A DNA stretch of 5,819 nucleotides from Candidatus Aenigmatarchaeota archaeon (lineage in GTDB: Archaea > Aenigmatarchaeota > Aenigmatarchaeia > PWEA01 > JACQIF01). The stretch's first letter is position 1. Every line of letters starts with the position of its first letter. Made by a program: the position numbers and the translations under genes. Below the pieces are notes generated by a model. That model was not told the origin of the DNA, did not search any database, and saw only the letters and a list, made by a program, of their open reading frames with translations. Positions 1 through 4,783 of this stretch are shown here, piece by piece. The stretch is taken from NCBI GenBank assembly GCA_016198635.1, contig JACQIF010000063.1:1-5819 (forward strand), read 5' to 3'.

Positions 1-81
1 GAGATAGAAACAGGAAAGTTTTCTGTTTCACATCGCAACGCCCAGCTGAAGAGGATATACGAGGAGGCTGTCAGAAGATGA
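1..81 (+). CDS. C-terminal tail of an unidentified gene, cut by the window edge
   Basis: Reading frame 1 is open from the first base and ends at a TGA at 79-81. It gives 26 residues that begin EIETGKFSVSHRN and end RIYEEAVRR. The stop overlaps the ATG of the next gene in an ATGA arrangement, and the good Shine-Dalgarno of that gene lies inside this tail. This is the usual look of two adjacent genes in one operon. The amphipathic, charged end ending in a YEEAV-like helix is compatible with the C-terminal helix of a GT-B glycosyltransferase. That identification is only a guess, because 26 residues are too few to name a family. What is well supported is that a coding frame ends here. Confidence 0.7.
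   Translation, partial: EIETGKFSVSHRNAQLKRIYEEAVRR
7..29 (+). repeat. Inverted repeat (hairpin) inside the upstream gene tail
   Basis: GAAACAGGAA at 7-16 faces TTTCTGTTTC at 20-29 with a 3-nt loop. Seven outer pairs and two inner pairs are perfect, and the remaining position is G:T, which is a G.U wobble in the + strand transcript. On the opposite strand that position would be a mismatch, so the fold favours the sense mRNA. It lies about 30 nt before the Shine-Dalgarno of the next gene, within coding sequence. A role in pausing or coupled translation is speculation, and a chance hairpin is possible. Confidence 0.4.
61..67 (+). promoter_or_regulatory. Shine-Dalgarno for the first glycosyltransferase
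   Basis: GAGGAGG, containing the GGAGG core, lies 10 nt before the ATG at 78, inside the last codons of the preceding gene. Together with the ATGA overlap it supports 78 as the start and suggests translational coupling. The spacing is at the long end of normal. Confidence 0.7.
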
Positions 82-1160
82 AAATAGTGATGGTGTGCCC
101 GCAGATAAGCAGTTCGTCTTTCATCACAACGTATCCGTACGCGAAGATACTCTCGAAAGAACACGACGTGAAGATAGTCGGCCCGCTTCTCGGGAAGGAG
201 CCTTTCATACGCGACGCAACTCTGGACTTCGAGTTCATCGAGCCGCCGGTTGGCCGCCCGCCGCAGCTTGCCCTTGCCAGCGCATACTTCAGCGTTAAGA
301 AGCGTCTCATGCGCGGCGACTTCGACGTGATGCACGCGTTCAAGCTGTTCCCCAATACAGCAATGCCTGCGGCCGCCGTGAAGAGGCGCATTGGAAAGAA
401 ACTTGTGATAACCGTAGACGACTACGATGTGGCGTCTCCAAAGAACCCGTTCAAGAGGCTCGTCCTGCGTGCTGCCGAACGCGCATACAAGAGCGCTGAC
501 CGGATGATAGTTTCATCGACGTACTTACAAAAAATATACGGCGGCGATATTATCCATCAGGTTGCCAACGAACCGCTGTTTCTCGGCAAAAAATATACTG
601 GTGCGGCTGTCCGCAAGAAGTACGACCTTCAAGACAAGAAAATCATCCTGTACGCAGGAACAATCTTTGAGCACAAGGGGATCGACGTCCTGATAAAGGC
701 AGTCCAGTCTTTGAACGACAAGGACGTGAAACTCGTCGTTGTTGGAGAGGGAAAAACAGCACTCCTGCGTCTTGCAGGCGACGAAACTTTGTACATAGGC
801 AAAGCCCCCATTGAGGAAATACCGGATTTTGTGGCTGCGTGCGATGTATACGCCATCCCGACCCGCCCGTCCACGTACGCCAACGCACAAATCCCAGGCA
901 AAATATTCGAGCCCATGATGATGGGCCGCGCTGTCATTGCGAGCGCAGTATCTGACATCCCTGCCATACTGGACTACGGAAAAGCCGGCTTGGTCGTTAG
1001 ACCCAATGACGTGCGCTCGTTGGCAGACGGCTTGAAGCTCCTGCTCTCTGACGATTCGTTGAGGCGTCGTTTGGGCGACAGCGCCAAGCGCCGCTACGAG
1101 GCGATGTACTCTTACGCACGCATAGAAGAGAAGATAAAAACCGTTTATAGCAAGCTCTAG
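78..1160 (+). CDS. Glycosyltransferase, GT4-type (GT-B fold)
   Basis: This 360-residue protein is a cytoplasmic, probably membrane-peripheral, sugar transferase that would move a sugar from a nucleotide-activated donor to a growing glycan. The N-terminal half (about 1-170) is the acceptor Rossmann-like domain: it opens MKIVMVCP, then a YPYAKILSKEHDVKIVGP stretch (19-36), and a TVDDYD motif at 112-117. The C-terminal half is the donor-binding domain: ILYAGTIFEHKGIDVLIKAV (190-209), VVGEG (221-225), IPDFVAACDVYAIP (248-261) and the PGKIFEPMMMGRAVIAS segment (273-289). E278 there corresponds to the conserved second glutamate of the GT4 EX7E motif; the first glutamate is not evident, a common variant in PGK-type members. 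The usual N-terminal glycine loop is replaced by a serine run (11-14). Length is normal. The start is fixed by the Shine-Dalgarno and the 4-nt overlap with the upstream gene. Donor and acceptor are unknown. Confidence 0.9.
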   Translation: MKIVMVCPQISSSSFITTYPYAKILSKEHDVKIVGPLLGKEPFIRDATLDFEFIEPPVGRPPQLALASAYFSVKKRLMRGDFDVMHAFKLFPNTAMPAAAVKRRIGKKLVITVDDYDVASPKNPFKRLVLRAAERAYKSADRMIVSSTYLQKIYGGDIIHQVANEPLFLGKKYTGAAVRKKYDLQDKKIILYAGTIFEHKGIDVLIKAVQSLNDKDVKLVVVGEGKTALLRLAGDETLYIGKAPIEEIPDFVAACDVYAIPTRPSTYANAQIPGKIFEPMMMGRAVIASAVSDIPAILDYGKAGLVVRPNDVRSLADGLKLLLSDDSLRRRLGDSAKRRYEAMYSYARIEEKIKTVYSKL

Positions 1161-1162
1161 AG

Positions 1163-2377
1163 TCAGATTATCGTTGGTTCGGGCAAAGGCACTATGCACT
1201 TTACGCCTGCGTCGCGGTGCTTCTTTATCTTCTCCATGATCTCTGGGGCGAAGTTCCACGCAAGAATCATTATGTAATCGGGTCTGCGTTCGTCCAGCGC
1301 CTTTGAACTCAAGACCGGTATATGCGTCCCTGGCATGAACAACCCCTGTTTCAATGGGCTATCGTCCACTGTGTATTGTATGGCGTCCGCTCCTATGCCA
1401 CAAAAGTTCAGCAGCGTGCTGCCTTTGGCAGGTGCGCCATACGCCGCGACGCGCCGGCCGTCTTTTCGCAGAGCCGTGACCATCTTTACGAGGTCTGTCC
1501 TGACGCCTTCGACCTTTCTGGCAAAGTCCACGTACGCCTGCAGTCCAGTCGCTCCGAGCCCCTTTTCCTCTTCTATTATTTCCTTTACAGAGGCGTCGAT
1601 TGGGAAGCGTCCCGAGCCTTTCTTCTGCACGTACACGCGCAGGGAGCCGCCGTGCGTGTCCACGCGCTTCACACGGAAGACCTCCATGCCGAAACGTTTG
1701 AAGAACTCCACGAGAACGCTCGCAGAAAAGTACGAGAGGTGTTCGTGGTAGACGTTGTCGAATGTCATCTTGGTGAGCATGTCGCCTACATACTGGACCT
1801 CTATGACGAAGATGCCGTCATCCTTCAACAGCGTACGGACGTTAGCAGTGAAGCCCTGTATGTCGCCGACGTGGGCGAAGACGTTTGTCGCTGTTACTAC
1901 GTCCGCACGTCCCTTGAGCGCGACTATCCGTTTCGTTACGTCAGCGTTGAAGAAGTCGTTGATAGTCTCGATGCCGGCGTCGTTAGCGATTTTTGCGATG
2001 TTCGTTGCAGGTTCGACGCCCACGACGCGCACTCCGCGCTCACGGAAGCCCTTCAGCAGGATGCCGTCGTTGCTGCCTATATCGACGGCCAGCGTTGGCG
2101 TTCCCATCATCCGCGTAAGCTCTTCTGCCATTCTAGCGAAGTGCTCCTGGAAGCTCTTTGTGGTCGACGAGACATAAACATAGTTCCTGAAGAGCTTCTC
2201 CGGAGGGATGACTTCTGTCAGCTGGACAAGCGCGCATCCTGTGCAGAAACAGACTTCAAGGGGGAATGTAGGCTCCTCTTTGTCCAGGTCCTCGCGGCGC
2301 AGGAACGCATTTGCAAGAGGGGTTTTTCCGAGGTTAAGGAATGTTCTTGTGCCGTTGCCGCATATCCTGCATTTCAT
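1163..2377 (-). CDS. SAM-dependent nucleotide-sugar C-methyltransferase (zinc-binding, TylC3/TcaB9-like)
   Basis: With the start at 2377 the protein has 404 residues and begins MKCRICGNG, the normal N-terminus of this family (about 410 residues). It has three parts. An N-terminal zinc module has C3 and C6 paired with C45 and C48 (C43 also nearby). A class I methyltransferase core has motif I VDIGSNDGILL (98-108), GVEPATNIA (120-128), TNVFAHVGD (164-172) and the family signature YHEHLSYFS (210-218), whose Tyr and His are implicated in catalysis in characterised relatives. A C-terminal domain carries YGAPAKGSTLLN (313-324) and DDSPLKQGLFMPGTHIPV (338-355). Characterised relatives methylate a carbon next to the keto group of dTDP-keto-deoxysugars; the substrate here is unknown. 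A longer frame opens at a GTG at 2440 but would run through the promoter and one palindrome arm. The gene ends 2 bp from the convergent glycosyltransferase and is divergent from the decarboxylase/dehydratase-like gene. Confidence 0.92.
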   Translation of the reverse strand: MKCRICGNGTRTFLNLGKTPLANAFLRREDLDKEEPTFPLEVCFCTGCALVQLTEVIPPEKLFRNYVYVSSTTKSFQEHFARMAEELTRMMGTPTLAVDIGSNDGILLKGFRERGVRVVGVEPATNIAKIANDAGIETINDFFNADVTKRIVALKGRADVVTATNVFAHVGDIQGFTANVRTLLKDDGIFVIEVQYVGDMLTKMTFDNVYHEHLSYFSASVLVEFFKRFGMEVFRVKRVDTHGGSLRVYVQKKGSGRFPIDASVKEIIEEEKGLGATGLQAYVDFARKVEGVRTDLVKMVTALRKDGRRVAAYGAPAKGSTLLNFCGIGADAIQYTVDDSPLKQGLFMPGTHIPVLSSKALDERRPDYIMILAWNFAPEIMEKIKKHRDAGVKCIVPLPEPTII

Positions 2378-2403
2378 GGCCGTCCACGCCGTTACCGTTT
2401 TAA

Positions 2404-2413
2404 CGCTTAAATA
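2404..2413 (+). repeat. Direct repeat CGCTTAAATA, copy 1
   Basis: The 10-mer CGCTTAAATA occurs here and again at 2492-2501, on either side of the triple palindrome array. This copy includes the methyltransferase TATA-like box read on the other strand. It may simply be a shared TATA-type sequence, or a paired regulator or polymerase binding site. Confidence 0.5.
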
Positions 2414-2415
2414 AA
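2405..2415 (-). promoter_or_regulatory. Putative archaeal TATA box for the C-methyltransferase
   Basis: Read on the minus strand this is TTTATTTAAGC, with TTTATTTAA at 2415-2407 centred about 34 nt before the ATG at 2377. Archaeal transcription usually starts about 25-28 nt past the TATA centre, here near 2383-2386, which leaves a leader of only a few nucleotides. No Shine-Dalgarno is visible between box and ATG, consistent with a leaderless or nearly leaderless mRNA. A second AT-rich stretch (TTAAAAC, about 2403-2397) could contribute. It supports the start at 2377 over the GTG at 2440. Confidence 0.55.
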
Positions 2416-2417
2416 CC

Positions 2418-2432
2418 AACTTCCCGGAATTT
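2418..2432. repeat. Imperfect palindrome next to the array
   Basis: TTCC-C-GGAA at 2421-2429 is perfect. It extends by AA/TT on each side after one mismatch (2420 against 2430). It abuts the first perfect palindrome and shares two bases with it. It is much weaker than the three neighbours and may be coincidental, but it could be a degenerate fourth unit. Confidence 0.3.
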
Positions 2433-2449
2433 TCGGACACGGTCCGAAA
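2431..2449. repeat. Palindrome 1 of the array
   Basis: Arms TTTCGGAC (2431-2438) and GTCCGAAA (2442-2449) are separated by ACG. The next outer pair does not match, so the arm length is exactly 8. The alternative GTG start of the methyltransferase frame (2440-2438) falls inside it. Confidence 0.85.
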
Positions 2450-2451
2450 TA

Positions 2452-2472
2452 CTCGGAACCGCGAGTTCCGAG
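2452..2472. repeat. Palindrome 2 of the array
   Basis: Arms CTCGGAAC (2452-2459) and GTTCCGAG (2465-2472) are separated by CGCGA. The arms share TCGGA/TCCGA with palindrome 1 but are shifted by one position, so the two are related in core but not copies. Confidence 0.85.
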
Positions 2473-2474
2473 AT

Positions 2475-2492
2475 GCAAACGCGGGCGTTTGC
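2475..2492. repeat. Palindrome 3 of the array
   Basis: Arms GCAAACGC (2475-2482) and GCGTTTGC (2485-2492) are separated by GG. It has no clear sequence similarity to palindromes 1 and 2 but has the same arm length. Its last base is also the first base of the second CGCTTAAATA repeat. Confidence 0.85.
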
Positions 2493-2501
2493 GCTTAAAT
2501 A
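2492..2501 (+). repeat. Direct repeat CGCTTAAATA, copy 2
   Basis: This is an exact second copy of the 10-mer at 2404-2413, 88 bp downstream. Read on the + strand its TTAAATA could act as a weaker upstream TATA box, giving a start near 2524 and a leader of about 24 nt for the gene at 2548. No Shine-Dalgarno lies in that leader, so the TTTAAATA at 2517 is the better promoter. Confidence 0.5.
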
Positions 2502-2516
2502 GCTTTCTCCAATTAC

Positions 2517-2524
2517 TTTAAATA
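2517..2524 (+). promoter_or_regulatory. Archaeal TATA box of a leaderless promoter
   Basis: TTTAAATA is centred about 27 nt before the ATG at 2548, which places the expected transcription start at or within a base or two of the A of the ATG. The sequence between box and ATG contains no purine-rich Shine-Dalgarno. Both facts point to a leaderless transcript for the decarboxylase/dehydratase-like gene. This is the clearest archaeal signature in the window. Confidence 0.75.
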
Positions 2525-2547
2525 CAGCTCGTTTTGTTGTTGATCGC

Positions 2548-3618
2548 ATGGAAAGCAAAATAGTTGCAGAGGACGTGGAGGCAATCGCCGCCAACATAGC
2601 ATCAATCGCCGCCAAGTTCAGCGGTCGTACGATACTGATCACAGGCGCTGCAGGCTTTCTGGGCAGCTACCTTGTGCACACCCTCGAATTCCTCAATGCC
2701 AACGTGCTGCGCGAGAAGTGCAGGATAATAGCCGTTGACAACTTCCTGACAGGAAAGAAAACATTCATCGCTGACGCAGAGACCACGGAAACAATCACCC
2801 ACGACATCCGCACGCCATTGAAGATAGACGGAAAGGTCGATTACATAATACACGCGGCAGGGCTGGCTTCTCCGGCGTTCTACAACATCTACAAGATAGA
2901 AACGCTCGAAGTGGGCTCTGTAGGCACGAAGAACATGCTTGACATGGCGCGCGAGAAGAACGCGAAGAGCATACTTTTCCTGAGTTCGAGCGAAGTGTAC
3001 GGAGACCCGCACCCGGAGTTTGTCCCGACGCCTGAAACGTACAACGGCAACGTCTCTTGCACAGGCCCGCGTGCCTGTTACGACGAATCGAAGAGGATGG
3101 GCGAGGCGCTCTGTATGAGCTACTACCAGCTTTTCAAGGTGCCCATAAAGATAGTCAGGATATTCAACGCATACGGACCGCACATGAGGTTTGACGATTA
3201 CCGCGTGCTCCCCAACTTCATCTCCAGCGCCATGAAAGGTAATCCCCTGCCAATCTACCGCGACGGCAGCCAGACGCGGACGTTCTGCTATGTTACGGAC
3301 ATCGCCACAGGGCTTTTCCAAACCCTCCTTTCCGAGCACAACGGGGAGGTTTTCAACCTAGGCAACCAGTCAGGAGAACTATCGATGTACGAGACTGCGA
3401 AGATCGTGGCCAAACATTTTGGTGGCATCGAAATCAAGCAGCAGATGCCTGAGCTGAACGAAACTTACCGCAAGAATACTGACCCGAAGAGGCGATGTCC
3501 GGACATATCGAAGATCCGGCGCATGATAGGCTACGAACCAAAAGTGACGCTTGATGTGGGCATACCGCGCATGGCCGAATGGTTCAAGGAAGCCTACGCC
3601 TCCGAGATGCGGAAGTAG
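2548..3618 (+). CDS. NAD-dependent nucleotide-sugar decarboxylase/dehydratase (UDP-glucuronate decarboxylase-like, extended SDR)
   Basis: This 356-residue extended short-chain dehydrogenase most resembles UDP-glucuronate decarboxylases (UDP-xylose synthases). Visible features in order: a leading segment (1-26) ahead of the Rossmann fold; the NAD loop TGAAGFLGS (32-40); D64 in VDNFLTGKK (63-71), which favours NAD over NADP; HAAGLASPAFY (102-112); catalytic SSSEVYGDP (146-154); GPRACYDESKR (173-183) with the YxxxK pair Y178/K182; RIFNAYGPHMRFDDYRVLPNF (204-224); and DGSQTRTFCYVTD (239-251). GPRACYDE and SQTRxFxYVxD are characteristic of the decarboxylase branch. Departures are GPH for the usual GPR and DYRVL for DGRVV, so the exact reaction (decarboxylation to a pentose, 4,6-dehydration, or release of a 4-keto sugar) is open. 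The ATG is the only one before the NAD loop and fits a leaderless promoter. The 3' end overlaps the convergent glycosyltransferase by 35 bp. Confidence 0.88.
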   Translation: MESKIVAEDVEAIAANIASIAAKFSGRTILITGAAGFLGSYLVHTLEFLNANVLREKCRIIAVDNFLTGKKTFIADAETTETITHDIRTPLKIDGKVDYIIHAAGLASPAFYNIYKIETLEVGSVGTKNMLDMAREKNAKSILFLSSSEVYGDPHPEFVPTPETYNGNVSCTGPRACYDESKRMGEALCMSYYQLFKVPIKIVRIFNAYGPHMRFDDYRVLPNFISSAMKGNPLPIYRDGSQTRTFCYVTDIATGLFQTLLSEHNGEVFNLGNQSGELSMYETAKIVAKHFGGIEIKQQMPELNETYRKNTDPKRRCPDISKIRRMIGYEPKVTLDVGIPRMAEWFKEAYASEMRK

Positions 3619-4783
3619 CATCCAGGCGGCCCTCTATTATCTTTATGTAACGTTTGGCCACACTCTCCCAGTCCCTTCCTTCAGACGCCTTTAGCATCCT
3701 CTGCGAAAGGCTGCGTCTTAATGCAGAGTTGTGCGCGAGGCGAAACACCGCTTCAGAGAGGCTGTCTTCATTAAGCTCCGGCTGGACGATGCTGTCACGG
3801 GAGATGATCCTGTTATACTTCCCGTGGCTCCTGTCGTCCAGTGTCGCCACCACAGGCTTCCCGAGACCCATGCATTCGTAAAGCTTCAGGGAACCGTCTT
3901 GGTTCATCGGTATCACGAATATGTCGGCCGCAGCCACGTACGACGCGACGTCCTCGAGTGGTTTCCATCCGACATAGGCAACGTTCTTTTCGAGGGACCA
4001 GTCTTTTATGTTGTGGACGAGCGTGCCTGCGTAGGGTCCGCGGCCCGCTATAACGAACTTTATTCCAGGGTCTCTTTCCACAACTTTCCTTATTGCGCCG
4101 ATTAGTATGTCAGTCCTGTAGAACTTGCCCATTCCCACGCCGCCGCCTCCTATGAATCCGGTGTATGCCACTAACGTCTCGCCTGCTGCGGCGCGGAACC
4201 GTTTCCTGATTGACGCTATCTTCTGTTTCGAATATCTTTTGGGGCTGAAATACCGGATGTCGTAGCCGTCTTCGACCACGTACTGTTCCTTGCGGGGGTA
4301 GTTGGATTTTATGTAATCGGATATGCCCACGGAAACGTTGCTGACAATGAAATCAGCGCGGTTTAATGAAAAGTTTTCAGCCGCCTTTGCGATTGCGTTC
4401 TTGACGCCTTTGAGGCGCGTGAAGCTCGGTTCTGTGTAGTCTGCAACGCGCAGCACTTTAGTGTTCAGCATAGCGATGATAAGGTGTTCGGTGCGCGCGA
4501 TTGCAACGATGACATCTATCCTCTCTTTCTTCAAAAGCCCTTTCAACACTCTGCGGAACTCCCTGATGAAGTAGAGCCGCCTCAGCACGCCGGATTTCAG
4601 TTTCGTGTCCCTAACGGTAATGAACTCCATGTTCTTTATCTTCAGGTTCTTCAGGTTCTCGTCCCACAGGCCCACTACGTAAACGCGGTGTCCGAGGCGT
4701 GCCCAATGCTCCGCGAGGAGATTCCGCGAGACGAAGTGCTTGCCAGACGTGGCCAAACCTTTTGAAAAGAAACATATGTTCAT
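3584..4783 (-). CDS. Glycosyltransferase, GT4-type (GT-B fold)
   Basis: This 399-residue protein begins MNICFFSKGLATSGKHFVSRNLLAE, the usual opening of a GT-B sugar transferase with the N-terminal glycine loop in place, followed by GHRVYVVG (31-38). The donor domain has AYTGFIGGGGVGMGKFYR (206-223), FVIAGRGPYAGTL (243-255), NVAYVGWKPLEDVASYVAAADIFVIP (267-292) and GSLKLYECMGLGKPVVAT (297-314). E303 is the conserved second Glu of the GT4 motif; the first is not evident. The glycine-rich insertion at 212-219, where most relatives have a short loop ending in a lysine-glycine pair, is unusual. The C-terminus is a basic tail (RRRRLP), coded entirely in the 35-bp overlap with the convergent gene and possibly suited to binding an acidic membrane surface. 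The start is supported by a Shine-Dalgarno and an ATGA overlap with the flippase stop. Sugar donor and acceptor are unknown. Confidence 0.9.
   Translation of the reverse strand: MNICFFSKGLATSGKHFVSRNLLAEHWARLGHRVYVVGLWDENLKNLKIKNMEFITVRDTKLKSGVLRRLYFIREFRRVLKGLLKKERIDVIVAIARTEHLIIAMLNTKVLRVADYTEPSFTRLKGVKNAIAKAAENFSLNRADFIVSNVSVGISDYIKSNYPRKEQYVVEDGYDIRYFSPKRYSKQKIASIRKRFRAAAGETLVAYTGFIGGGGVGMGKFYRTDILIGAIRKVVERDPGIKFVIAGRGPYAGTLVHNIKDWSLEKNVAYVGWKPLEDVASYVAAADIFVIPMNQDGSLKLYECMGLGKPVVATLDDRSHGKYNRIISRDSIVQPELNEDSLSEAVFRLAHNSALRRSLSQRMLKASEGRDWESVAKRYIKIIEGRLDATSASRRRRLP

Larger units (their letters stand above)
2431..2492. other. Tandem array of three perfect inverted repeats between divergent promoters
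   Basis: Three inverted repeats follow one another, each with 8-nt perfect arms: 2431-2449 (3-nt spacer), 2452-2472 (5-nt spacer) and 2475-2492 (2-nt spacer). Only 2 nt separate one from the next. Their centres are at 2440, 2462 and 2483.5, about 22 bp apart, close to two turns of B-DNA. The arms differ in sequence, although the first two share a TCGGA core. The array fills the space between the two putative TATA boxes (2415 and 2517) without touching them. Three such repeats in 62 bp are not expected by chance. Possible roles are an operator array for dimeric regulators, a cruciform or insulator element, or three hairpins of an unrecognised RNA. None can be chosen from sequence alone. Confidence 0.85.

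Noticed and set aside
1134..1140. Run of five A on the + strand (T run on -) as a terminator for the methyltransferase
   Set aside because: It lies about 23 nt past the stop and inside the convergent glycosyltransferase; five T without other support is too little to call.
525..1259. Open frame of 244 codons on the minus strand spanning the glycosyltransferase and methyltransferase ends
   Set aside because: It crosses two convincing convergent genes in the wrong frame and has no domain signature.
1322..2410. Long open frame of about 360 codons on the + strand, antisense to the methyltransferase
   Set aside because: The minus-strand protein has a complete set of methyltransferase motifs. The + strand translation is rich in His, Cys and Arg with no recognisable domain, as expected for the shadow of a codon-biased gene.
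2378..2440. N-terminal extension of the methyltransferase from a GTG at 2440
   Set aside because: It would be encoded across a TATA-like box and half a palindrome, and would push the zinc-binding start MKCRICG into the interior.
2431..2492. CRISPR array, recombination (dif/att) site or transposon end
   Set aside because: The units are palindromes of differing sequence with 2-nt gaps, not identical repeats with spacers. No integrase, transposase or Cas gene and no target-site duplication is visible.
2431..2492. Bidirectional intrinsic terminator
   Set aside because: The array lies upstream of both flanking genes, not downstream, and the stems are not followed by U runs on either strand.
2602..3339. 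Open frame of 245 codons on the minus strand, antisense to the SDR gene
   Set aside because: It mirrors the conserved SDR coding sequence, has no recognisable motif and no promoter or Shine-Dalgarno that I can see.
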